In this document: piece after piece, positions 50,529 through 60,420 of the stretch
Numbering within the stretch: the stretch's first letter is position 1
How the letters are laid out: the number at the start of each line of letters is the position of its first letter
Assembly (NCBI GenBank): GCA_030062745.1
Contig: CP099840.1
Coordinates: 29,639,006 to 29,703,005 of the forward strand
Source: Capitulum mitella
Taxonomy: Eukaryota; Arthropoda; Thecostraca; Pollicipedomorpha; Pollicipedidae
Length of the DNA stretch: 64,000 bases
Direction: 5' to 3'
Notes under the pieces: model-generated
Seen by the model: only the letters and a program-made list of their open reading frames with translations
The model's database searches: none
Told to the model about the DNA's origin: nothing
Program-made: the position numbers and the translations under genes

Positions 50529-53100
50529 ACTGTGTGGTGCCCTCCTGGTTCCTCTGAATACGGGGCGCCGATGTATAGACAGTCTGTTCATTTTAATTTT
50601 ACATTTGACTTCAATATGTCCTTTAAACGTAGCACGAGACATTTAGCTTATTTTCCCGTGCCCGATTAAGTCCACCAGTGACGTAGCAATGCTCAAGAGG
50701 ATTTGGATCTCCGATCTCCAGATACGTAAACCTCAGACATCATAGCCCCTTATTCTCGTGCAAAGTTTGCAAAGGAACTTGGAACAAAGTGTCATGTTAA
50801 AAAAAAAACTGACTATAGTGCACTTATTGTCTGACTTATCGATCTCTCCTGATCTCCGTGAACAAACGCCGCTGCTGCTGTCTGCACGGGCATCAGACTT
50901 CTCTTCGTGGCAAATCTGGGGACAGCCTAGAATTAGACTGTTCGCTTCACCCGCGTTGGTGGCCTGGCGCAATGCTTATTGCTCTTCATTGCTTTTGATT
51001 TATTTTTGATGGTATACTTAGTATTTTTATTTCCAGGATGATGCGGCCTGGTGAAGGACATAAACGCAAAACTCCAAGGAAATTCTCTCATGTTAAGAAT
51101 GCAACTATTTCAAAAGAATGCAAGCACTTGAAAAGGAGTTGTCCAATCCACTGGATCAAGGGTCTATTGTGAAAGTGGTGGTTTTCGAACTCAGCAGTTT
51201 TCCTAAGTAAACTAAATGTTTTTAATCTTTCTCGCGCTGTTGCGACATCATTGTAATGATGAGGAGCAATGATGGAGTGGTCGATTGTTGTCTTAACAAT
51301 AAGAACAGACCGAGAAAGCTAGTTGGAATCTGGAACATAATGCACGCAGCTGAAGGTTATAAGTGGCTACTTGGACACGCATGATTTCAATACGCTTAGA
51401 GTAACGCTAGATAACGTGACTGATTTCCACTCGTTTCCAATCAGGGTTCTGCCGATGTCTGGATGATTGTGTTACTGTTGTCTGGCAGTGTTGAATTTAC
51501 TTCCGTTTGTGAATTCTGGGCATTTTAGCGCACCGTCGCTCACCGAACCACGCCTATTGATTGTATGATAGTTATGTTGTGCTTGTGAATTTAATACATC
51601 TTTGATGCTTCGGAGCACTCATATTTACAACTTTACTTTTGATTTAGAGCCAGAAGGTTTGTGTTCTGTGACTAAGCAGCATCTAATGTTCGCGTCAAAC
51701 GTCTATGAAGGTTTGCATTCTGTTACTAATCCTTATTCTCTAACAAGATCTTGAATTTAGGTGAATAAGTTTTGAATTAACCTCTCGTCAGATACACCTA
51801 ATTTCATGCTGTTTCGAACGGCATAACTATCTGGCCAACGACCAACATGGTCGACGAATGGCCCAGACAGATGTCGACGCACCCTGTTATCGTAAACATT
51901 TGATTATCTGGCCGTCGTTTAGAAGAATGTAGCCGAGTGACATTCCTTTCGTTGAGTGGCATTCTTTTGGAGGCGGTCTGAGGACCGTCGCATTAATCGC
52001 AGGGGCGGAACCAACGGCTCGGTTTGGGGGAGCAAACTAAAACACGCTGTGGAAATAGGTCAGCGACCGGGGGGGGGAAGAGAGATGCTGGCCGTGGGTT
52101 CGGGGTTTGATCGCTTTCAGATACTCAAAGAATGTTTTCAGTCTCGCCACTAATACGCAAAGCAAAAATCCCAGCTGAAAGAAAAGCAGAACGGGTCGCG
52201 ATGTCTCCTAGCATCTGAGCAGTGAACAGACATTCTGATCGCTTCTCAGCAGTGACTGATACCGGCTCAAACATACGGACCGCTTATAATCTGCTAAACT
52301 TATGTAGTTAACAAACTAAACTAAATAGAAAACTGTTGCTCCAAGTCTCAGTTACAACCTCCAGCCAACTGGTCGCTGTTTTTCAGCTCTGTCCAGTGAC
52401 TTCAAATTCTGGTTGCGTGTTTTTTTTTCTGAGGCGGGCTATCACGAGATGGCCCCTCCCCCCAAAAAACAAGTGGCCGTTACTACACGACCAGAACTTG
52501 GGGGCTGGAAAAGCAAGGAATCAAAAACGCAAGGAAATACACGTACTCGACGAGAGAGAGGTGCAATTTTCTCTTTTACTGATTTGCAAGCCACGATTGT
52601 TAAGCCAAATTTGATTGAGTTAGCAATAACGATACGCTTGCGTTGGAAGTGTATCCTGATATATACAATGGTGCATTGCAACCATGGCTCACAGCACCTG
52701 ACTTCATTTGAAGTAATCTGTCTGGGTATTCCAAGACAATTGTAGTATAGAGTTTCTGCATGAAAATGTCGGAACTCTTTCTTTGGCGGAGCGTGAGAGT
52801 TCTACGAACTTCAGCGTTCATTGGCCGCTGAATTTTCTTGCAGCATCCCGCAGCACCAAGACTTCCTTTGCAGCGTTCATCATCCGCGGGCGATTTACGG
52901 GTGGAGTGTGGATGTCGTAACGAGCTGAATGGTTATCTGCTGGAGCGTTGACAAGACCAGCTGATGCGTTCGACGCGTACGTTTGTCTGCTCATTGTCCT
53001 AGCCGACAAGAGTGTATGCTGATGGCTCCGCGCCAATGACGGTCGGAGCTACGTCGACCCAGGAATCTGCCACCGGAATATCTGACACACTGAACGTGGG
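50529..53100. other. No gene seen
   Basis: AT-rich with a G-run at 52069-52077. Frames lack domains or splice-bounded coding character. Confidence 0.4.
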
Positions 53101-55136
53101 CAGGACTGCCAGGTTCCGGACCGCCCATTTCGCCAGATTGGCGCAGAAAATCGCCAGTTTCATTGCCAGGTTGAAAGGAAGCTGCAGATTCCCTGCTTGT
53201 TGCTTTTTCACTGCGTTAGGTATGCTCTATGTAAGGGAACACCGAATATGCTCAAGAACGTCAAGGCATTTGTCTTCAGGACCAAATTTTTAACCTCCAA
53301 AATTTTTAGTGGTATGCTCACATTGGGTCAGGGCTTTGTCAGTGCTTTTCTGCGGGACAGAGGCTTCGTCATACTTTTCCACGGGGTCATACTCAGGTCG
53401 ACCCCGTCTGTCCGTGATGCCTGCCCGCTACGAATCGTCTATCCACTATCCACAATGCCGTCAGGGGTACGGCTCTTCTCTTTCTTTGTCCCTGACACTC
53501 TTACTCATTTGCGTTCATTCGCCGTGTAAACAGTTACCTCCACCAATGCCATATATTTATGCCAAATCTGCAGTTATCATCCCGATGTCTTTATCAAAAA
53601 CTTCCAACTCAATTTAACCACACGAGTGGCCTCAAACTAGATACTGCCTAGAAGCTCGGTCACGTCTTCTTCGGCGCTGGAGTACATGATGCTCGTCATG
53701 AAACGACTAAGCGTGGACGGAGTGACACAAAAGTCCTGGCAGTATTTCCCGTCATAAAACCGGTACGGACAGTTATCACGGCCTGCAGTAGTTCCAGTCT
53801 CTACCGCGATCTCAGCCTCTTCTTCACGCAGGTTACCTGGGAGAAGACTCGCTCCACGATGGTGTTGCTCATCATGTTTAGACATCTTAGTCGTGTACGG
53901 GAGCAGTGCTCCTGTGGATCCCTCATCGTCATCGGAGCACAGGGCCTTCAAAATGCCAGTCATTAGTAGTTCATTGCCTCTGACGGAACTTTTTTTTAAT
54001 CATTTGGGTATTTCCGCCAACATGAACTCCAGATGGCTTCGAAGGGTTTTGAATGCCAAACTGTGGCACACACGTATCAGTTAGATGCAGTCAAGGGCTA
54101 CTTCTATGAGACCTCCATGCGGAGTTCAGGACCCCAACCAGGTTGTTACAGCCATCAGTACCAAAACCGACGCAATCGGACAGCCTGAGCCCATGCTTCT
54201 CCTCGATGCAAGTTTTAATCTCCTCGAAACGTGCCTCGCCTATCGTGCTTACTACAGGCTCCAAATCCAATGGCATGGTTACCATACATTTCTTTCTGCG
54301 ACCGAAATAGCGGATGCATATGCACATATGCTTCTGGCAGGACACGTCGGTGGACTTGTCTAGGAACAGGCAGTATTTAGTTCCTTCAACTTGCAATTTC
54401 TTTACCATTTCTTCGCGCAACAGAGGTTCTACGACTGGATTTTGGTACCTTTTTATACGGCGCAGACGTAGGTTTTCCAGCACATTGCCGTGGAGTACTC
54501 GCGAATTATTTCCCCGCAGTGGTCCACGGTTCTCACCGCACTGTGGCAGGCCATGCAGACAGACAGCTTTACCTCTGCTTCCTTTAACAGCTGGCCTTTG
54601 TCCGGTTTGGCCTTAAATGTTAGTTTGGGCTGACCGGGCAGCGGTGGACCTATCTCTGTTCTTCTTCGCTACCAGATGTTTCACAAGACTGTCATGCTTT
54701 GGTTTAAGCTTTATGTGGCACAGTCTACACTCAGGATCACTACCACTGCTCTCCTTTAGCTATTTACATCCCTTCCCCCATTTTTGGTGGTGCTGCCGCC
54801 CAGACTGTCACTGTCTCTTCCACTTCGGCATCAAGAATATCTACGAACCCCGATCCCCACGCGTAAACCAATCTCAAAGCGCCGCGTGAAACAACGATTT
54901 CCATAACCGAGCGCATTTTCGTACTATGCAACACAAACTGTATCTCGAGAAGTAAAAAGTATATTTTCTAAAATTTTGGTATTTTAGCATTATTTTTTTT
55001 TTGTTTCCTAAATGTTTGGAGAAATCACCAATTCTAAGCAGTGTCGTCGCTAATTGCCTGTCGCAAAGTTCTCTCACCAAACATAACGAGAAAATCGCCA
55101 GTTTGGCAACTTTTCGCCAATGCTGGCAGCCCTGAT
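53101..55136 (-). mobile_element. Second hAT-type DNA transposon, decayed
   Basis: Left end CAGGACTGCCAG (53101-53112) and right end CTGGCAGCCCTG (55125-55136) are inverted with 11 of 12 matches. Both ends also carry internal CGCCAGTTT/AAACTGGCG words in inverted positions. The flanking octamers (AACGTGGG and ATCCTGAG) agree at only five of eight positions, so the target duplication is doubtful. A broken hAT transposase on the minus strand fills the interior. Confidence 0.7.
53640..54831 (-). pseudogene. Broken hAT transposase
   Basis: Fragments in three minus frames line up in hAT order. An ATG at 54831 starts a segment MPKWKRQ, stop codon, then a zinc finger CRLCHIKLKPKHDSLVKHLV at about 54730-54665. 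A middle piece follows (about 54480-54090: EGTKYCLFLDKSTDVSC..., KHMCICIRYFGRRKKC, then GFGTDGCNNLVGVLNS). The first holds the acidic DKSTD of the RNase-H-like fold and the last the GxDGxNxMxG-like motif. A frameshifted piece (about 54060-53640) reads CHSLAFKTLRSHLEFMLAEI and on. At least two stops and two or more frameshifts make it non-functional. Confidence 0.75.
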
Positions 55137-55394
55137 CCTGAGACGCGGCTATCGACACCCGTAACGCCAAATCCCGCCGGTGCGAGACGCACCCGATTTG
55201 ATGAAGCTCTGTATTACGAGGTTTCGATGTCGCCAGACGTGCTTTGATCATGAGGAAGCTGTACTGGAGATCCTAGTTGCTGTGAGGCGCGGCTGACTCG
55301 GTGCGTCAAATGTATCGAGAAATCCTAGGCACTGATCGCGGGACACAGCGGACGCCGTGAAATAACGTTGGTCCTTTTCATCGCAAGACACAGA

Positions 55395-55912
55395 TACAGG
55401 TATGTCGATTTGCATTTTGTTTTGTGAGGGACCCGCCCCCATGTTGATCTGCATCTCCAATGTTGGTTTCGCACCCCAATATTTTCTGCCAGTCTTAATA
55501 AGGGAAACAGACAATAATAACGAAAAGAACGTCTACAGTAGGCAAGAGATAGACAGAAGTGTAGCCTAAAGCATGAAGTGATTTAAACCACTTAGAAAAA
55601 AAACAGTGATTGATTTTGTGGTGAAACGGGTACACTGTTTATGGACTTCGGTCTCTATATGTATGACAGTGCTAGGGGCCTACCAATATTGACTGAATCA
55701 CTACCAATGTTCCTGTGGCTTTACCAACGTTTTTTCCTTTCCTTTTGTTAAAAATAAACCCTAAATCACAACTCTATGTGGAAAGACCGCTGGAATAAAC
55801 GATAAAACAAGAACCATGAATTTCATACAACATTGACAACACAGTACATAAATATCGTATGTAGTTGTATCTAGATCTATCATTGGATCTGTCCATCTCT
55901 CTCTCTTCCTCT

Positions 55913-55968
<56 letters not shown>

Positions 55969-56130
55969 GGGAGTTGTTTAGCTTTTATCTGATGAATAGT
56001 AACAGAAAAACATAAATTTGTTTGTCGAAATAAAGTGAGCTAAATCCGTTAAGAAACCCACATTTGAGGGAAGTTATCTTGCCGGACCCTTTGCTCGCTC
56101 CCCCGCCCAATCATTTATACAACACAACAC
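55395..56130 (+). mobile_element. Dispersed repeat family B, copy 2
   Basis: Counterpart of 45140-45890, with the same block order, including a long TA run at the centre and CGAAATAAAGTGAGCTAAAT near the right end. No coding frame. Confidence 0.65.
55914..55965. repeat. TA microsatellite within family B
   Basis: Pure TA run of about 26 units after a CTCT tract. Confidence 0.95.
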
Positions 56131-56990
56131 CCCTGATGGCTCACGAGAAAACTGCAACGAGTGGTTTCGCTGATGCGATACACGGCCAACTCTGCGAGGC
56201 AGCTGTAACACGAGATCCAGCCCGCTCGCCTGCGGCCGTCCCGGCGAAATAGTTTGCGTCGATCGGCCGGTGGATTTTGTTCAGTGTCGGAGTCCGTTTC
56301 TTCATCAGTGGTTGGCCTTTGAGACCAAGGCTTGGTTCGGCCTTGATCGATGGCATTTGTTTGAAATATATCAGTCATCTTAAGATGGCAAATCACAGTC
56401 GACTGATTTGTAGTTCATTAGTCGGCACTGTCATAGGCAATTATACGTGCGAAGCACACCGATGTGCTTAAAACAAAACTGAAATTCCTGTGCGCAATCG
56501 TACAACAAATTACAACGTCAAAAGCAAGGTGCACCTCCATAAAAAAACAAAAACAAAGAAGTAAACACACTCGCGATATCACGATAAATATCATCGTCAC
56601 ATAAACGGAGACAACAGCGTCGGAAATTGTGTCATGGTGGATTGTGAGGAATTAGAAATTAGTATTGTCTTCATGCCTTCCCACAGTTAGCATCTGCATG
56701 CCTACAAACGTTAAGGAGTTCCTCGTCCATGCTGCCAAAGATCTCGCCATTGGTTAAACGACGGCGATTTTCAAAGGCGTTATGCATTGAACGCCGACAC
56801 GCATCATCTTACACACCGCAACAGTTGCTGGGCCCCGTCCTCCGTCCTCGATTGAGACTCATCTCCTGCCACCTGCCAGCCGTCGGATTTCAGCGCAGAT
56901 TTCCCCTCTGAGCGCAGACTGACAGGGCTGGGGAGTACTCCCACCCCAGCGGTGCCGCGGCGACTCCTGACGGCGCCGAGCCGGACAGGC
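56131..56990. other. 3' flank of the minus-strand secreted-protein gene
   Basis: No exon on either strand that I can support. I found no clear minus-strand AATAAA (TTTATT on plus) close to the gene end. Confidence 0.35.
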
Positions 56991-56994
56991 CGGC

Positions 56995-57145
56995 TCACTT
57001 GCCGCCGCAGAACGGCAGGAAGGTGGTGCCGCCGATCGAGCACAGCAGGTCCAGAGACACGGTCGTGCCGAATGTCGTCACCGTGGAGACGCTGGTCAGG
57101 GAGGACACCACCGTGATCCAGGAGGTCAGCACCAGACGGGAGGCC
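56995..57145 (-). CDS. Secreted protein exon 4 (stop codon)
   Basis: Enters with one base after CCGTTTCAG and runs 49 codons to TGA. Encodes ASRLVLTSWITVVSSLTSVS and the C-terminal CSIGGTTFLPFCGGK. The phase matches a donor at 57632. Its first half is duplicated 92 bp upstream. Confidence 0.65.
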
Positions 57146-59522
57146 CTGAAACGGCCCGACGGACGCTGGTCAGGGAGGACACCACCGTGATCCAGGAGCT
57201 GGTATAGAGAGATAGATCCAGCAGCAGACGGGAGGCCCTGAAACAGTCCCAGTCGTCAGAATGCGGCCACTCCATGCGGCGGCTCCTGCCGGCACTGGCG
57301 CGGTCAGCAATGAACAAGAAGCGAGCCACCCTTTATTGTCGCCTGCGCTCACTTTGGGTCGGCGGGTCCGTCCTGCCCTGACTGCCGCCTTCACTCATTC
57401 GGGGTCGGCGGGTCAACCCTGACCTGACTGCAGCCTTCACTCACTCGGGATTTGCGGGTCCGCCCTGACCTGACTGCAGCCCTCATTCACTCGGGATCTG
57501 CGGGTCCGTCCCTGAACTGACCTGCAGCCTCCACTCACTCGGGATCTGCGGGTCCACCCTGAACTGACTGCAGCCTTCCACTCACTGGGGATCTGCGGGT
57601 CCACCCTGAACTGACTGCAACCTTCACTCACTCGGGGTTGGCGGTGTTTCCCCTGTCCTCGCTGACGGACGGCCGCAGCTCCGGCGCCGAGCCGGCACTC
57701 AGCGGCGGCGCCTCCAGTTCACGCGGCCGCGCCAGCCGAGCGTTCCGCCGACGCCGGCGCCGGCCCGTGCACGCCGTCGTCGACCCGTTCAGCGCTGCCG
57801 GCGGCGAGAGCGTCACCGACGACCGACGCGCCGCAGGCGGCCGCTGGAGCGGGAAGCTGGCCGCTGGAGGGGGGGGGGGGGGGAGTTGCTCAGGAGAAGC
57901 GTCTGGGATAAACGGGAGGACCTGCAGCCACCGGCGGCTGGAAGGCAGTCACTGCTGAGCGCCGGGAAAACCAGGTGGGACTGGACTGTGCACTGGTGAA
58001 AAATATTGAGACTGCATGGCGTTACGTTGCCCAAACAGGTAGAAATCGTCTGAGCCAACCATGTCTGGTCTCCGAAGACGGTGAGCAGGCCGGCGGCAAA
58101 AACGCCATCACTGCCGTCGATCGCGGGGAAGGCTTGATTGACTGATTATTGGGGCTCAGGGGCGCACCGACTTCGAGGTCATTCGGCGCGCGGGGAAGGG
58201 ATGGTGCTGGAAGGAGAGGACGTAAGTACAACGTCAGTAACGAAAAGTACAACTTTCATGTTCGCAAAAATGAGCGTGATATGGTTTCATGACATGAAGA
58301 ATACGTATCGCTGCGCAATGAATAATGAATGTATTTTGACAGTAAAGACGTACAGCTTCAGCATGAGCGTTGTTTTTTAGTCTGTCGTGCGTGCTTGCAA
58401 AGCCCATGAAATTGAGGAAAACATAATTATGAGCAGCGAAATCAGCAGGGATCTGTTCATCTCAGCATTCCCCTAAACATTGAACGTTTTATTGACATCA
58501 CCTTGCCTGCCCGGTGCCTGGAAATGTTTCGATTTGTGAAAGATATATGTCAGCGTTTTGGCTTCCTTCCCTGCGGCAAAACGTCTCAGCTGGTCGCTTA
58601 CAGCGGAAACAGGTGAGCGGGACGGTGCTGGTGACGGACTGGACGTTGAACACGGTCAGCGTGCTGGAGAAGACGAACGGGAAGAAGAGCTTGCCGTCCT
58701 TCCGGTTGGCTGACGACTGGTCGGTGAGCGGTACGCTCTGACTCTCCTGAGGCGCGGTTGGATCACTGCAGCTCACCACCGCCACCGTCGCCACCAGGGC
58801 AAACTGCGCCGGCAAAACATGACGACCGGCGGCAGAGTTACACATCATGAACCGGCGCTACAGTCAGACATCACAGACCGGCGGTACAGTCACACATCAC
58901 AGACGGGCGGTACAATAAGACATCACATACCAACGTTACAGTCACACATCATATACCCGTGGTACAGTCAAACACCAAAGATAGGTGGTACAGTCACACA
59001 TCATAGACCCACCGTACAGTGAGACACTTAAGACCGGCGATACAGTCAGTCATCACAGATCAGAGGTACAGTCAGATATCACAAGCCGGCGGTACAGTGA
59101 AGCATTGTTGCAGATGGCCAGCAGTATATCTGAGGCATTTTTGTGGGTAGCAAAAGTCAGAAAAATAAAGTAAACGAATGGATTCATGACGCCAAAGGTA
59201 TGGTCGTAAGAATTCAGCTAAATACAGTGTCCCGACGATGACGGTGGCGAGAAAAGCGAACTCGTCATTGTTGACCAAGGTGACTCAAAATGCTGTGACG
59301 TATATCTAAGTATGTTTTAACGTGGTTAAAATATACATAATACTTTGATTTGGACCGCTGCGGAGAGTGCTCAATGTATTTTGCATTCCCATATTGCAAC
59401 ATGTAGTGAATCATATGAATAATCGAAAAACTGTGCAATCGTCAAACTGCTCGCAATCAAAGTAATGAAAAATGAATGGAAGCCTAGGCATTGTCACTTA
59501 CCGCCAGCCTTATTGGATGCAT
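56995..59522 (-). CDS. Secreted Thr/Ser/Val-rich protein, four-exon gene, unrecognised
   Basis: Four minus-strand exons join in phase to a product of about 178 residues: 59502-59522, 58602-58803, 57632-57794, 56995-57145. It begins with a signal peptide split by intron 1 (MHPIRLA|FALVATVAVVSCS). It has a short acidic/Ser region, a beta-prone core (FPFVFSSTLTVFNVQSVTST), a six-arginine stretch (TGRRRRRRNARL) that may be a cleavage site, and a C-terminal block rich in Thr/Val/Ser ending CSIGGTTFLPFCGGK. Two-cysteine clusters suggest disulfides. I recall similarly composed anonymous secreted proteins in crustaceans but can name no family. Core promoter elements and consensus splice sites support the model. 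Confidence 0.72.
57126..57237 (-). other. Alternative or decoy copy of exon 4 start
   Basis: A 92-bp tandem duplication places a second acceptor (CTGTTTCAG) at 57238 before ASRLLLDLSLYTSSWITVVS. Reading on from it meets a stop at 57126-57128 and lacks the cysteine-containing end. It would give a shorter C-terminus if used. Confidence 0.5.
57332..57337 (-). terminator. AATAAA in intron 3 of the secreted-protein gene
   Basis: On the minus strand, AATAAA lies 291-296 nt after the in-frame TGA met if the exon 3 donor is not used. A transcript ending here would encode a shorter protein finishing ...TANPE. Confidence 0.35.
57360..57632 (-). repeat. Minisatellite repeating the exon 3 donor
   Basis: Six or so units of about 46 bp; on the minus strand each contains CCCGAGTGAGTG, GGCTGCAGTCAGTTCAGG and GACCCGCAGAT. 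The donor of exon 3 (CCCGA|GTGAGT) is the first member. Confidence 0.85.
57632..57794 (-). CDS. Secreted protein exon 3
   Basis: Acceptor CTCGCCGCCGGCAG, donor CCCGA|GTGAGT in phase 2. Encodes LNGSTTACTGRRRRRRNARL and a Pro/Glu/Ser linker ending NTANP. Without splicing, the frame stops three bases later (TGA, 57628-57630). Confidence 0.65.
57795..58601 (-). other. Intron 2 of the secreted-protein gene
   Basis: A G-run at 57869-57881 (plus strand) near its 3' end. No exon seen. Confidence 0.5.
58602..58803 (-). CDS. Secreted protein exon 2
   Basis: Phase 0 entry after TTTTGCCGGCGCAG; exits one base into a codon at CCGCT|GTAAGC. Encodes the rest of the signal peptide (FALVATVAVVSCS), DPTAPQESQSVPLTDQSS and the core KDGKLFFPFVFSSTLTV...VPLTCFR. 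Confidence 0.75.
58819..59098. repeat. Minisatellite, about 27-bp unit, beside exon 2 acceptor
   Basis: About ten units of ACATCACAGACCGGCGGTACAGTC type. In minus orientation it starts 16 bp upstream of the exon 2 acceptor and shares CCGCCGGTC words with it. Confidence 0.9.
59502..59522 (-). CDS. Secreted protein exon 1 (start codon)
   Basis: Only seven codons, MHPIRLA, ending at a perfect donor GCG|GTAAGT. The start is chosen because joining to exon 2 in phase 0 completes a signal peptide, and because a TATA box and initiator lie a short way upstream. Confidence 0.7.
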
Positions 59523-59565
59523 TTTGAAGGCAATGTCCCCGCCTAGCGGCTGAGTCGTCTCAGCT

Positions 59566-59605
59566 GACTGAAAATCGTGATCGGCGGCGGCCAGGGTCTT
59601 ATATG
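59566..59605 (-). promoter_or_regulatory. Core promoter: TATA box and TCAGTC initiator
   Basis: On the minus strand CATATAAG (59598-59605) is followed 34 bp later by TTCAGTC (A at 59569), the arthropod initiator TCAGT. The spacing is slightly longer than ideal. It predicts a 5' untranslated leader of about 47 nt. Confidence 0.55.
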
Positions 59606-59609
59606 ACCT

Positions 59610-60030
59610 GCCGTGAACCCATTGTCATGCAGGAGGACGTAAGGACTCGGAGAGCACCTCAATGATCCCTTCTCGCTCAGTATGCCCTGCATCTCCAAGC
59701 GCCGACCAAAAACGATCGGGATTATCTTTTTGCCACCAGCCGCTCCGGTGAGAAGACGGCTGCTGACGGCGCACTTCCGCGTTGGTGCTGGTCTGTCCGC
59801 GGCTGCCGCCATCTTGCCGGCCTGCCAAGTCCCTGTTATTCGCCGCTCTGGCCTGCTGGCTGCGGCCTGCCGTTGGGCTGGTCTGCGGCACGACTCCTCT
59901 CATCATGCCGGCCTGCTGAGGTACGACCGTCATTAGTCGCGGTTGTCTGTTGTCTCACGTCTGCCACTGCGCTGATTTGCTCTGAAACGTCCGCCTGCCT
60001 TTTTCCCTGACCAGAAATGCCCGTCGCCGA
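59610..60030. other. Upstream of the secreted-protein promoter
   Basis: GC-moderate with overlapping frames on both strands, none with a domain. No separate gene called. Confidence 0.3.
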
Positions 60031-60039
60031 GCAGTGGCC

Positions 60040-60420
60040 ATTCGAAAGGAAAGAGCGTCTTAAAGGCTCAGAACCCCTAAGAATACTCACAAGTCCTTTC
60101 GAAAGCTCAGCTGCCCTTCGAAGAACTCTGGGGGTTTTAGGTGAACAGGAGCCAATGGAAAGCTCTTACGTGTTCGGAAAGTTCATAGGCTTGTTTAAAA
60201 TCTCAGTATCTTTTTTAAGGTTTTAGGAGTCATGTGGAAAACCAAGGAAATTTCGGAAACTCAAAAATATTTTGAAAAGGAAAATATCTTTTTGAAAACT
60301 AAAAGATCTTTTTAAGGCTTAGGAGCCATTTTTATACGTCAATGCCCTTTTCAGACCTCAGGAGCCGTTTTAGTATTCCGATGGGCCTTAAGGAAGGTCA
60401 GGGACCTTTAAACCGTTCAT
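60040..60420. repeat. Cryptic repeat of TTTTAAGG/AGGAGCC words
   Basis: Irregular units combine CTTTT(T)AAGG, CT(C/T)AGGAGCC and GGAAA about every 30-40 bp. No period or ends can be fixed. Confidence 0.45.

Noticed and set aside
56919-57190. Plus-strand frame (…EYSHPSGAAATPDG…) that could extend the 47-kb gene
   Set aside because: The minus strand here has better splice sites and a cysteine-bearing C-terminus that joins in phase to three other exons; the plus frame is its shadow.
58819-59173. His/Thr-rich plus frames
   Set aside because: Translation of the 27-bp minisatellite.
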